NCBI GenBank assembly: GCA_034190875.2
Contig: CM067353.1
Span: 33,103,675-33,167,674, forward strand
Direction: 5' to 3'
Source of the DNA: Urechis unicinctus
Lineage: Eukaryota > Annelida > Polychaeta > Xenopneusta > Urechidae
Length of the DNA stretch: 64,000 bases
The notes beneath the pieces were generated by a model, which was given only the letters and a program-made list of their open reading frames with translations, was not told the DNA's origin and made no database searches. A program made the position numbers and the translations under genes. Below are positions 45,350-59,247 of this stretch, in pieces (position 1 is the stretch's first letter; each line of letters starts with the position of its first letter).

Positions 45350-45790
45350 TCATAGCAGTTCGTTCAACACGACCCCCCCCCCCCCCCATCCCTCCCTCCC
45401 TCCCTCATTCCTTCCCACTGATTGACTGACTGACTCACTTACTAACTCACCAACTTATAGCAGCTCAACCAACAATCCCTACTCTCTCTATCACTGTTTC
45501 TCTCCCCTTCCCATTCGTAGACAGTTCATTCAACACGACCCCCCCCCCCCCCCTCCCTCCCTCTCACTCATAGCAGCTCAACCAACATTCCCTACTCTCT
45601 CTATCACTGTTTCTCCCCCCTTCCCATTCGTAGACAGTTCATTCAACACGACCCCCTCCCTCCCTCCCACTCACTCATAGCAGCTCAACCAACAATCCCT
45701 ACTCTCTCTATCACTGTTTCTCTCCCCTTCCCATTCGTAGACAGTTCATTCAACACGACCCCCTCCCTCCCTCCCACTTACTCATAGCAG
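45350..45790. repeat. ~120-bp tandem repeat with variable poly-C
   Basis: About four units, each with ACTCATAGCAGCTCAACCAA, CCCTACTCTCTCTATCACTG, CATTCGTAGACAGTTCATTC and AACACGACC followed by C runs of very different length (5 to about 15) and CTCC repeats. A decayed related start is at about 45,350. Confidence 0.9.
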
Positions 45791-46068
45791 CTTAAATGAG
45801 TAGGCAGGTGGTTGGGGGAGTGAGTGGGTTTAATGCCATAGCTAGTAAAAATTGATCCTGAGTTAGTAGAAAAACTGGCCCTGGACGAGTGAGATGAAAA
45901 GGTAGGGACAGACCCGACTCAAAGGTCTGGTTCTCTGCACTTACTGAAGTAAAGCGCAGGTACTAATCTATTTATAGGCGGATATGATCTCAAAAATGCA
46001 AGGATTTGACCCCGGTCTGTGTAGGTGGAGAGCAATTTTAGGAAGATAACGTTGATTGTCGTGTTTCC

Positions 46069-46251
<183 letters not shown>

Positions 46252-47179
46252 GCTGATTATATAAGTTGGTGTAAGGTGCCTAATTCGTTCACCCGCGAAT
46301 CCGGCTTTTATCATTAATGCCGTATTTGCCAGATGTGATGTGTTCGCGAATGCGGGATGTAAATTCATTTTCAACTTTATTCACAATCGATACGCATAAA
46401 AGTGGATCATTATTTAAGATCAGGCACTGTTACTCGGTGATTATAAATCTGAACTCTCGATTGCAATAAATTCTCAGAACACATTTTTATGATCTGTGTC
46501 ATATATATTAGTTCATCATAATTTATCAGTTGAAACAAATAATTACAGATCAAATTATATCAGAGCACAATGATTCGGCTGATTGAGATAATACCTGGTT
46601 ACTGATTAATAGAGGAATACCATATATAAAATCCATCACTTCAGTATGACCCGCACTCGAGTTCGATTGCTGGGAAATACATCATACATGTCATTCATCA
46701 AATAAACAATACTCTTACATTGGACATAGCTCAATTCTAAATCATACAATATCATAACGGTAATTCTTGAGGAACCGACTGATTATTGTAACGGCTGTAC
46801 AAAAAGCAATACGTCGCTATATCAGCAAATCGCTCGCTACTTACATAGCGTCATAAACGGTAAGTATGAGACATTAATAGAATATTTAGATGCAAGCTTA
46901 TATATCTTAAAACACGTTAGCAAAGTTTCAAACAGTAATACAAAAATAATTCTACATATTCTGCACAAAGTGGGCTTAAGGAATATAGTTGCAACATTTC
47001 ACGAAGTCCAAGGATATGTTGCAGCGCGTATTACACCACCTCACCGTCTTTACCGAATGAACTTCGCAGTACACAAGCGAATATCAAACCAAATAGCTGC
47101 ACACATAGACATTCAAAGGCTTATTGTCATGATGTGATAATCGTCTTTCAGCGTAACAATATTTTCCGATAACAATATC

Positions 47180-47760
47180 CACTGATAATGCCGGCATTAA
47201 TAGCCTGTTATTGACGACCAGACAAAACAATACATTTTATGACCGCATGCTTGAAATGCCAGCATAAATGACCACATTCAGGTAACGCAAGATTCAAACT
47301 ATGCATCGATGACCAAAACCAGGAAAGGCCCGCTTAGCACAAAACAACACTGATCTAATTCAGAGAACGCAAGCTTAAAACAATGCATTTATGACCGCAG
47401 TCGGAGAGGCAATACGTGTATGACCACAGTCAGGAAAGGGCAGCTAAAACAATTCCTTTATGACAAGAATCATGAAAGGTCAATTAAACAAATGCATGTA
47501 TGACCACAGTCAGCAAAGACCAGCTTAAAACTATGCATGTATAAACATAGTCAGAGAAAGTGAGTTTAAAACAATGCATTCATGAACAACGGTCAGGAAA
47601 GGCCAGCTTCAAACAATGCCCTTATGACCACAGTCAGGAAAGGCCAATTGAAACGATGCAATCATGACCATAGTCAAGAAAGGCCATCTTAGAACATTGC
47701 ATGTATGACCACAGTCATGAAAGGCCAGATTAAAACAATGCATTTACAAACTAGTAAAAC
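47180..47760. repeat. Degenerate ~40-bp minisatellite, block C
   Basis: Mate of 39,700-40,200, with CAGTCAGGAAAGGCCA-type units. It has several more units than block B (about 47,580-47,720). Confidence 0.8.
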
Positions 47761-48499
47761 AATGTAACAACGACCAGACAACAATGACCAAATGTACTAT
47801 ATGCAAACGTCCAGACACAAAAAAACAAATATGATTAATAATAATATATTGATAACAAATTACATAAAAGCATTAAAGCAATGGATTGAAACCACACGTT
47901 GAAAGCCGAATTAAGTCAATGGATCAACAACCATTCATGCAAAGCTAGCTTTCATGTGCATTTCATATAAAAAAAATCATGAATATTCCGTTATGAAAAA
48001 CGTATCCATGGACCGATTCCCTGTTACTTTTTCATATCCGTAAATTCGAGCCCGACCTGTGACCCTTGCTGCATCTGGAACTTTATTAAGTCCGATTGCT
48101 TATTTTTGATGGGACGTTATCTATAAACCAAATAAGCCATGTGGTATTCGCTACTAGCCATCCGAAGCTGCAAACGTGCTATGTTTAGACGTAAGATTTA
48201 AAAAAATGATGGAATTACGCATGCGTCGTTACTTGGCTTAGTCGTTACTCATTTGTATATTGTATGAATGTTTGGAGGTTGTTATCGAGGTGCTCATGAC
48301 GATACATTATCGATGATTTGATGTTTCCCATGCCAAGAAAAGATTAAGATTGAATCAATTTCGCAACGATACAACAACAGAAACGAAATGAAAAATTGAA
48401 CCTGGCATTGACGAAATGCATCTCTAAATGAAATGATGTATATCCACGCATGGATAGTCAGCTCAAAAGAATGGAAAAACCACCACACACTGAGAGACA

Positions 48500-48790
48500 G
48501 GTAAAACAATGGATTAACAACCATATACAGAAAGTCAGCTTAAACAATTGATTCACAACCATACAATGAAAGCCAGCTTAAACAATGGATAAACTACCAT
48601 ACATGGAAAGCCAGCTTAAACAATGGATCAATTACCACACACGGAAATCCATATTAAACAATCGATAAACTTCCTTACATGGAAACCCTGCTTAAAAATG
48701 GGTTACCAACCATCCACTGAAAGGCGCCTTAAAACATTGGATTCACAACCATGCATGGACAGCCAACTCAACACCATGGAATAACAACTA
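48500..48790. repeat. ~38-bp minisatellite downstream of tetraspanin C exon 7
   Basis: Same unit as 40,430-40,790 but with fewer of the identical units, so copy number changed after the block duplication. Confidence 0.85.
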
Positions 48791-48882
48791 TGCATACCAA
48801 GTCGGCTTAAAATAATATATCTATGGCAACATATTATAATCGCACCCTACACAAGGTAAACCATGGTCCAGAGATTACATAC

Positions 48883-50563
48883 CTGAAGTCCAAGAAATGA
48901 GAACATGACAGCGATAATGATGACGGCGTTGTCATCAAACCAATCATTCAATCCCTCGCGGCATCCCTACAAAAATCGGCGAAAATAACAAAATATTATA
49001 ATCTAACAACTCATTGTGTTTCGTCTCTGTATTTTCCAGTCTCATTTGGAAACATCTGGAGGGGAATTGTTATTCGGGACTTTTCTAACTTTTTACATAT
49101 GTCAAGACAAAAACCACAGAAGATAATGAAAGCTCAGATGATATATTTACGATTCTTGTTATGACAAAAAGTATTCTCTATTGTCTGTGCGGAGATGCCT
49201 ATTTTTGCGTGATTCAAAAGGTTTTTGGCGATGTGTCAGCGTGTGTGTGGGGGGTGTGAATGTGTGCGCGTGTGTGTGCGTGTTTGCGTGATAAATTAGT
49301 GATTGGGTGTCTTAGTGCCTTTTAGTATTACTCACCTTAGTATGTAACTCTTCTGCATCATTTATATCACCCGCAGCTTCCTCTTGGCATACTGGTAATG
49401 TTTGATTTTTCTCTTTGTCATATGATTTGCAGCACGATAACGGCACCTTAATGAAATTCAAAGCCAATTTAACATAATCATATTTGAATATACATGCGCA
49501 AATTGTTACCATGTTACGTTTTCATTACCTCATGTCTCCATAGGCAGTCATGTTAATGTCTTTCGACTTATTAAAGCTTTTGCGAGAGGTTACTTTGTTA
49601 CTTTTGGATAAGCTATTGCCCTTGTAGAAAGTGGCTAATCATTCGCAATTACCAGATGGTTTGCTGTATCTAATGTGCATTAATTACATTTGAATTGCTT
49701 GAGGTCAACAAAGTTGACAATCTTTGTTACCTTTGCCATTCCAATATGCAAAACCATAAGTGACTTTATTACTCACAAAGTCGTCCCCTCTTTCCGCGCT
49801 GTTCCACCAGAAACTATTCTCGTAGTTCGTATGATTGTCAACCCCACAACAGTCGAACTATCGAACAAGATATTACTTATATCACAATAAATAATGAACG
49901 TTGCTTCAAAGCTTGGGAGTTGCAACGCAACATAAGGGTAAATATCAAATCAGTTCAAATGCATCCGCCATTAACTCACTTTTGTTTCCCTTCATGAAGC
50001 GACCAACGCTAGGTCAATGAAATTTGATGCTTTATGTTGATATAAAAATGCTCACATCCTGTTGCATGGAGTCCCACGAAAGAGTCGTTGCTAAGTAGTT
50101 CCCTTCATTGTCCTTTTTTCCGTAATCTTTTGTAAGCGACGCTCGCATTTCCTTACTAATTTGTTCGTCGATCTGCATCACAAATACCACCTCGTGTTAG
50201 ATCTCTCGCTTAATTTTTTATGTTCAATCAAACCTGTCTCTAACGGATACTTAAAACACTGTGTCGTGTGTTTTCGTGTGTTTTCTAATGACATCGACAA
50301 TTCTGTTACAAACTAAAAAAGGATATTCTTTGTAAATGTTGTTGCATAAATCTATGGTGTCAAGCTGAATTACAAAACATTGTATTATACAGGTATACAA
50401 TGAAGCAAGTAGGTGAGTACTTACATCCCCCCAGAAAACGATCAGAAGGATACCGGCGACGAGTTCACCAACCAGGACAATGCTGACGAGGATGATGTAC
50501 TGAAGCAAGACAATGGAGTGAGGTTATGTACGAGGTCTATGAAGGAAAAAAGACATTCTGATA

Positions 50564-50602
<39 letters not shown>

Positions 50603-50660
50603 TGATAACAGTGATGATGATACTCGTGCAACTGTTGATGATAACGACGGCGACGACGAC

Positions 50661-50734
<74 letters not shown>

Positions 50735-53700
50735 GTAGAAGTTGTGGTAGTTGCAAATGGTGCAGTTATATTTGTAGAAGTAGTAGTAGTGGTGGTGGTA
50801 GTGGGAGAAGTAGTAGTAGTGGTATTAGTAGTAGTATAAGTAGTAAAAATAGAAGCAGTAGTGGTTGTAGAAGTAGTAGTAGTAGTCATTGTAGTAGAAG
50901 CATAGCAGTAAAAGAAGTTACAGAGGAAGTAGTTATAGAAGTAGTAGTTAAAGTAAGAGTAGTAATGATAGTAGTGATAGTAGTGATGGAAGTATTAATT
51001 GTTGTAGATGTAGGGGAAACATCAGCTAAGATTAGAGCGACTCACCAAACACATCATACAGGAGTTGTGAGTACAGGCGCCACAGCAGCCGAGGAAGCCG
51101 AGCAAGAAGATGAACGCTCCCACGGCTATCAGGGTATATATTGCTGCAGCAAACATTGGGTCTTCCATTGGACTGTCAGCGATTCCGTCCAAAAAGTCCA
51201 AGGCTGTATCATCAACAGCAAGCCATATTCCTATCCCGAGAATGACCCCTCCCGTTATCTGAAAGCAAAATGAATATTAACCGACTCAAAATCAATTAGT
51301 ACTCCATGGATTAAGTAGTCAATTATGATTTGGGTGACATGAATATGTGTGTTCTTTTTGGGGAGAGGGGTGGGTGTGTCAGCAAACAGAACATTTGAAT
51401 TGAGATGGGTGCGGTGGGGGTATCGGTTGGTCCTGGCGGCGGGTGGTGGGGGGCATATATACTGAATGCAAAATAAACATTCGTCAAGATAAATTTGAAT
51501 TGAATTGTTGGATCGATTTTTATGTGGCAGACAAAAAATAATCTTCCGCGATATGAATTTGTGCGTTTCTATGCATCAGAAAAAGGGAATAGTTTATAAC
51601 AAGTAACAAGTTTACAGTTAGTATATTGATGCGATTATTGGTAGCAATGAATATCATGTTCAACGTCACCTCTAGCTGCCATAACAATCACCATCACCCA
51701 AACAATGTCCAAGGCTATAGCCACCATTCACTGACACTATACATCGAATCTTGACACACTGATAACTGAATGTTTCTGAGCTACATTTGAACTGAAGCGC
51801 GCCCGTCGTTCGGGCGGTAACTTAGGTAGACAGATTGAGGGTGCAGCTGTAAGATAATCGGGTTTGATTGGGCAGAGGGGGCGTGGGGGAGGGGGTTGTG
51901 AAAATAATAGGTGGACGAATTGTTGATATAGGGATGGGAAGGGCATGCATCATTAAGTATTGGCATATGTGGTTATATAGTTGGAAATAACTGTGATACA
52001 ATCAGGCCCAGACCACAACCTCTTCACGCGCCCACATGTGTGTAATTTATCTTATGAAAACAGTATCCTTGACTAGAGATCGTGTCGCCTGGTACTGTCT
52101 GCATTACTGTGTAATCAGTATCTGTCCATTCATCTTATTAGCACGAACTAATGGCACTTATCTCACCCATTGGAGGTAACTGTGTTGGTCGCGTTTTTTT
52201 TTAACAAATGCATGTTAACACATGCACACAATGACACACGTGTGTGTGTAAGTATGTGTGTGTGCGTGTGCTAAATTGGTTAGTTTGTTTATCATATATA
52301 TATATACATATAGTTGTGTAAATACTTGTATTTAATGCCACAAAACGATGTCATTTACAAACTCTGATAACCGAGTAACTCCCTCGGGGCCACACCACCC
52401 CATCCCCCACACCCCAACCCGATAGACATACTTCCCAGGTTGTAACTTGCTGTAAGTGACAAACGAATTTACAACCAAGGAAATGTTGATGTTCAAACTC
52501 GACATTGCCTCTCTACTAAGGTCGCACAGAATATCAAGGCCAATGTACTTTCATTATTGACCTCGATTATACCTGCGAGGAGATATTTAGATTGTTGCCT
52601 CCAATATCTCACCTGAATGCTGATGATTAGCAATGAAACGGTATATTCACCTTATATATGTGCCAGTGTAAATATAGCTACAAGAACGTCATTGTTTCAT
52701 GTTTTGACGTATGCTGTCCGAAAAAATCAGTTTTTGATGGTGATTAGATCTTTTGAGTAGTGTTTGAAGAGTTACGGAGTAGCGGGTGGGTAAGTGTGAC
52801 AGATTACGTCATCAACAACTTGAGGTCCGTTCAAGTGCGGATGGTTAGAATTCGCGGTTCACTTTGCCACTACCAGAGTGGCTAGAAGGGTTCTTGTGCA
52901 CTTCATTCCTTCTCGGAGTTGAGAGCAGACATTGGTTTATTGGGTAGCATCCTGGATATCGATTATAACATAAGCTGATATAAAATTACCCTTAAGAGTA
53001 TTCAGGATGCCATCATTTTCATCAGAAAATGTAACACGGATATCCCGTATATAAACATAGTTTACCAGAAACCTTCATGAGTATTATTAACTTGTTTCGC
53101 TTTTATGATGCTCATGCTCAGGCCAAATAAACACGTTCGGTTCTCGTCAGGGAATTGATGAAAAATTTGAGCAAGATGTTATTTGTTGTTTTAACAAATT
53201 AACTATATATCCCTGCTTTTATAACTACAAATTATTATCGTATGTGTACCACATGAACTCTCATGTTATTCACACAGTTTCTGGGATATTGTTGCTTAAG
53301 AACCTCATTACACACATTACTCGAATACCGAATGTATCTAAAATGTGCCATATCACATGTAACAAATACACTTCGGCATATGTAAAAACAAAACAAATAT
53401 AAACGACATGACTTTGCTTATGAATTCAAATATTGCCTAAATGCCTCGCTACACTTGTCAACTAATTTTTCTGAAACATACTCATCAAATAATGAATACA
53501 TAGTCTCATTTACACTGCACAAACATAATCAGGATCTCATTTTCCTGTTTTCAAAAATGAAATTTGTGGTGGCGCGGAAGAAAAAAAGTGGTGTGCGTGC
53601 AGACGAAAACCGACATTGTTGATTTATTTGGCCTTATGGTTTTCTACAGTCACATAACTTTGTAAGACGTAGGCGAGGTTGATGGTGGTAGTGTATAGAT

Positions 53701-54265
53701 ATGACAGAAATTTATCTTTTCTGTTTTCTGATCCATGGGGATATGATAATGGAGATAACTTTTAAAACAGCAGTTAATGGTTGAAATGCTTCCTCATAGG
53801 ATAAAGCCATTTCCTCCTGGACGTCTTTTCTTGGTAATAAATCCTGCTTTGAATATATTCGGAATTCATCAGATGTTTGCTAAGATATTTGCAAAAGCAG
53901 CAACTTTAGTCTAATGCGTGGCTCCTTTAAGAAAGGGCATGCATTGCTGCATTTCCACAAAACTGGAATGATTTCTTACCAACATTATCTTTTGAAAAGC
54001 AAACTACTAATTCCGATCGAGATTTGGGGAAGAAGATCCACAATGACAAAATACATTGACTCATTCATCTTGCATAATAAACAAATTTACTGCTACCATT
54101 ATAAACGCTTACATCATTCCTAATTCCAATTCCTTCATTCGTTGTAATCGGTTACCTGGCGAACATTCCGAAAATGAGTACATAAATACCACTTACCCAG
54201 AAGATGAAATTGACGAGAAACATTATATATTTCAAGCAAGAAGCGCCACACGAAAGATCCGCCAT
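48883..54265 (-). CDS. Tetraspanin, copy C, exons 1-7, exon 8 not found
   Basis: Exons, complement, in transcript order: 54197-54265 (ATG at 54265), 51046-51258, 50425-50499, 50056-50172, 49777-49857, 49336-49446, 48883-48966; 250 codons, all phase 0, each with a good donor and acceptor. It begins MADLSCGASCLKYIMF, keeps LGFLGCCGACTHNSC, FDCCGVDNHTNY, VPLSCC, NQTLPVC and GCREGLNDWFDDNAVI, and is close to copy A throughout; exon 6 is one codon shorter. Exon 7 ends in a good GTATGT donor, yet no counterpart of copy A's last exon is visible down to 46,251; the intron there has become minisatellite DNA. Probably functional if a distant last exon exists or if a readthrough end is used. Confidence 0.88.
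50560..51020. repeat. GAT and GTA trinucleotide tracts in intron 2 of tetraspanin C
   Basis: GAT at 50,563-50,602 and 50,660-50,733 with other short runs, then AGT/GTA-type repeats to about 51,010. Same order and place as in copies A and B. Confidence 0.92.
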
Positions 54266-56687
54266 CTTGAATGAATTTGTAGAGACACTCGGTCTGTTCT
54301 ATCCCTGAATTTAGTATCTACAAACTCGCGTCTTTGACTGTTAATTTCCGACTGGATACTCTTGCTTCCGGATGGTGCTTATGTAAACGTATACCAGAGC
54401 TGCCTTATGAGGATTAATAACGTCACGATAACGTAATTGTCTTCACACCTGGTGCTGATATGTGTCACATGGTATGGTGTGTACCTTCTGATTCACTTTT
54501 TACCTCGTGATAATGATAAATACCGCACTCAACCTTTGTTCCCCCACTGCAATAATTCACCTTGTTATCAATGTGGGCGTTTGCAAACGTCAATGGTGAT
54601 AATATGGTGCACGACGACCAAGGGCATTATTCGGTTTTGTTTTGTTTTTAGATTGAGGAATAGTGCAGGAGATACGGAGCGTTCTACAAGGACGCAGCTA
54701 TCATAACGCGATAGTTGGTTGGCTTAGGTAGCAAATAAATATTACTCTCTATGCAACATATATGTGACGATAACAAAAGAAACTTCACCAATATGAGTGA
54801 GGATCAAAGAGGAACTGAAATATTTATGGAAGTTCGGTCAAACTGGTTCCATGTGTTTTCAGGAACGTAATCCTAAAGCAATCTTTTTCTCATCATTTGA
54901 CAAATAGATTTGGCCAAAAAGATGATCATTTGGGAAAATGCAATCCGATTTGTGTTACAAGTATCTAGTGCAAACAACTTGTACGAACTGGAATTGTATT
55001 TTCAAGTACTTTTGTGACGTACATATATACGCTTCTTGTAGCTAGTGAGTCATAGTTTACTTGTTGACCTATGAACGTTGCTTCTTTGATAGATTGGACT
55101 GAGTGCTGAGTTACCCCGACACCTAGTGTCGTGAAGTTGTTATGCCTGATGGGCGAGCTCCCTAAGTGGATAACGAGAACACTTTGTCTGATAATTTGTC
55201 CAATTAACCTGGACATGTTTTTGTTTTTCGTCTTTGTATGAAAATCTATTAACAATATATAATGTGTCAATAACGGTTTGTTTTATTCGAATTATGGACT
55301 ATTTATCTCGACCGTACGCCACATTGCAAGATCAAAGTACAATGATATTCGGTAATTTATTCAACAAACGCTGATGATTGCGATATGGAAGGACGGTGTA
55401 TGTTAAAGATGTAGCTTAATATCAACGTTCGATGTGTTGAAGATAATAATAGAAAGCAGGAAGTTGTTACGTGATTAATGGCAAATTTTATCTCGGCACG
55501 AGCCACTATGTATCATGCTCTTTGTATGAAATATGTCTTATCAAAAATCAGGAAAATTTTGCCGTGAAAAAGCTTCACTGACAGATTCAATACTAGAGTA
55601 ATATTCCAAATGATCCAGATATAGAAGTGATGACATAAATAATTTTTCCATTTCACTGTCCCTACATAGATTAATATGATGTATGTATTGAAATATGTAA
55701 TGGAATAAATATTGATGACAATGTAAATGGTTATTAAAAACATTAGGTACTGATAATCTGAACAACGCATTGAACGGAGCCTATGATGCACTTCTGTAAG
55801 TTGGTGAGTTTGGCAAGTGCTGTCTCTGTATTTCGATCCTGTACCTACCGATTTGCACCATGTGTATTGATTCTCCATGCAGCGAGGGGAATCCCTTAAA
55901 CTCCATGATAGAATTGACTGCCAAAAACGTGTTCCAAACGATAAAACAAATACAGTTCATTGATATATATTATACATCAATGGGAATAATTGACCTTTCA
56001 TGTTTTTTGGGAGTATGCAAGCAAAACAACGTGAATACTTGTCCCACTACACATTACACTATTTTATGAGGGAGTCAAGGAACAAGTCACAGGTGGTTGG
56101 GTATATGAAAATATAATAATAGTTTATAAACATAAAATTGGAGTATGCAAATTTAACAATTGGTGCTGTTGAGATAAACAGCATGAAATGTTATTGATGA
56201 CATAATGTAGGAATTTAACAATGATAGTGTGATAAAGAAGAACAATTTTGACTACTGTGTTATTAAGTATTATCCCATGTACAACATGCAGGAGTATATC
56301 AAGACAGAATAATTAATACAATAAATGGGATATAAGAAATGTTGATAAGGTAGATATAATTGAGATACTTATGAGCTGTGAAACATAAAACAATGTACAA
56401 CATGCAGGAGTAAAATAATGACCTAAATAAATAACCCGCTGTGTTAACAAATATGCTAAGATAAATGGCAATACAACTAGCCCTGGTTGGATGGTGATAT
56501 ACTAATAAACCGTCCTGTGTATTTTCCGCGCGAATGGGTAATGTGTTTTGAAAGAAACGGGGGATTAAGTATCTAGAAAACAACATATATCAAGAGCCTG
56601 TGAAAAGATATGTAGTCTCCGGGTGTTGTCACACAGGAGCTGCATTGCAACGCATATATTTCATTTTCTGGCGTTGAAAGTTACGAT

Positions 56688-57060
56688 TCAAACTAGCTTA
56701 GCCCTGCGTGCTGGCAGAATTATTTTTCTTTCACGGCAGTTAAAGTCAATTTTATCAAGGAAGCTATCAACATCGTCCTGCTTACAGTTAATCCATTGAA
56801 AGAAAAGCGGCGACAAAGCTTTTGAGGTGAATATTTCGATGTATGCGCGCTTTTGATACTGTTGGATCGCCGACATGTTTAATCTTGACTCCATCACGAT
56901 TGTAACAAAGGCAGACGCCGAGTTGAACTGTCATCTGTTTGAAATTGTCAGGACTGCGTCTGCGCAAAGCTACCGCCGCCTCGTTGTAAAGATAAACATG
57001 TCGACATGTGCTCATCGATGATGCCACCACGACTGCAATCGTAATGGTAGTCCATGTCAA
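56688..57060 (-). CDS. Unrecognised overlapping open frames
   Basis: Two minus-strand frames overlap: one reads MTWTTITIAVVVASSMS and CLCYNRDGVK; the other starts at an ATG near 56,894 with MESRLNMSAIQQYQKRAYIE and IFTSKALSPLFFQWINCKQD. The second looks more protein-like. No family is recognised. It could be an exon of an unknown gene or chance. Confidence 0.18.
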
Positions 57061-58027
57061 CTGAATACATTGTGATCATAGGTGCAAATTGTTCATTACC
57101 ATAAAAAACATGCGTTGAAACCAAACCCTCCAGGTTTTATACGTTTGGGGAATCTAATTTGAATTGTGGATTTAAGACTGCTTTGGCTATGAATATAATG
57201 ACGATGTACTAAATGGAACTTGTAACATTGATCTGATAAAACAACAGTGATAAGAAATATAGCAACACCTTCAACGACCGTTTCTATTAAAACACCAAAG
57301 CAATTCCAAGTGAAACCAAGTATTTTACATGCAATATATCAACAGGACTGTTTACCGGGCTAGTAGGCAACGCACGTGGCGCTTCGTCACCAAGGCGTGG
57401 CTGTAAATCGTGATGTCGTGTTTCGATAACACGACATTAAGCCGTCAAGCGTCCTGATTGTACTTGGGAAACATTGTAATACTCTGTAAATATTTTTGCA
57501 TTGTTAGTGATAGTGTAACTAGAATCTGGCTTCAATGGGTCGCTTAGTTCGTAAATTAAGCGGTTGTTCGAATATAACCTGATAACAACACGTAGACAGA
57601 TAGCCGTGCACGACGTCTTATTGACGTCGTGCGATGGTCGAAACCGGACACGCGGTGAACGATATATAAGTCCCGATTTTGCACGATAATTACACAAATG
57701 CTCATATGAAGAATAATTTTTCATATATATGAATGTTTATTAACAAGCTGAGTTAGTCCACGTGTTAGATTTCGTCATAGAAGATTTGATCCGGCCAGAC
57801 AAATTTTGAAAAATTCATGTTTATTTTGAATGACAAGATCGGTTGCTGCGCGCACGCAAAGACAAGGTTCTTCGCAAGCGAACTTTGGCTTTCCAAATTT
57901 TATTATTCAAGTTTATGTGTCATTTTGTCAATGATTATCTTTTGGCAATACCTGCCTTAGATGGTGGATATGTATTCAACGATATCGCATTGACAATTGA
58001 AAAAAGATAACACTTATAGATTACCGC

Positions 58028-58245
58028 AGCCTGGAGGGGGCACTTGGCCTTGTCCTGAGTAGAGGTGTGCCCCGGGATCCCGAAAACCCGTACACGTCGT
58101 ACAAATGGCAAAGCATACCCCGTCCTACAAATACGAGGCCCAACAAAACCCGTCGTACAAATCGAGAGGACGAACAAAACATTCCCCGGCACATGTATAC
58201 TACCTCAATATACATAAGTGCCCCCCCCCCCCACCGGGACCTGCA
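58028..58245. mobile_element. Poly-C/G-ended non-autonomous element, copy 2
   Basis: Left end CTGGAGGGGGCACTTGGCC; right end AAGTGCCCC, a C run and ACCGGGACC. Interior units with ATACCCCGTCCTACAAAT and AAAACCCGTCGTACAAATC are the reverse complement of those in 44,799-45,062, so the two copies lie in opposite orientation. Confidence 0.78.
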
Positions 58246-58632
58246 GCCACATGGTGAGTGAAACTGAAACTGCGTTATGTGACGTCATATATCCAGAACC
58301 GGGGTTGCCGTGAACGAGGTTTTTTTCTAGTGAAAACGTGACGCGCGTTTTAGGAATGACATGAGTCGGGGTGCGTTAAATCATCCCTCGCACACTTTGC
58401 CATGTACCAACGTCCTACTGATACATAATTCTATCTGCAACAACTTATATGTTACCGTGACTCAATGATGATTATATATTTTGCATTCGCATTAACACTG
58501 AACGCAATTCTCTCTGTGTAATTTTTATGAACTGGGAGACTGTCGATAAAATGCCGATAAAATATATCGAACGTCTTTGCCACAAGTCTGGTCAAAGCTA
58601 GTCAAGGTCCCCCAGCCTGATGGCTGCGGGCG

Positions 58633-59247
58633 CTGTTTACATGTTACTGATATTCAATAGTCTCGCCTTCAGGTCTGGGCGAGCTTAATATCTTGAATTG
58701 GACAGGCATCCCAGATTTGGGATGCTCCAATCACAAGCCGTGTCTCTCGGTCACTCTCTGATACTTTTAAGTTGTTGTCTCTCATTGGTCAGTTCTACAA
58801 GTTCCGAAGAACTTGTCCAACCGGTGGAGTGATTTTTATGAGCCGGGCACACATCCTATAACACTCCGATTTGTTGTTTCACGCTGAGTCACACAGTCGG
58901 CGAGAGAAGCAGTAAACATACTATCGTGCAGCTAAGCATTAAAGCATTTGTTGTGGTGCCAATTTGAACTTTTGAGACGCCTCATAATTCCAGAAGACAT
59001 TCAATGTGTTCTCATTGGACGCAGACCACTACAATGTCCATGACGTCACAAAGAACCGAGGGTGCGTATCACAAGCCAGACACGCGCAATTAAGGTCAAT
59101 CCGGGTCACAACCTTTGCGTTGATTGGTCACGAAGATTAACGAACGTGTCTAATGAATATTCGGACGCGCCAATTTAAGACCTTATCTTTTCGTAGACTC
59201 TAGGGCGAGAAGCGTAGCGGAACCCCTGGAGTCTGGGACGCAGACTA
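58633..59247 (+). repeat. Dispersed repeat, copy 2 (mate at 242-826)
   Basis: Same ordered blocks as copy 1 (GATATTCAATAGT, GCCGTGTCTCTCGG, CCTTTGCGTTGATTGGTCA) and the same end (CTGGAGTCTGGGACGCAGAC). It carries an extra internal segment near 59,000. Confidence 0.7.

Noticed and set aside
50413-51273. 286-codon plus frame with poly-Met/Asp and Ser-rich parts
   Set aside because: Antisense to tetraspanin C exons 2 and 3 and to the intron 2 trinucleotide repeats.
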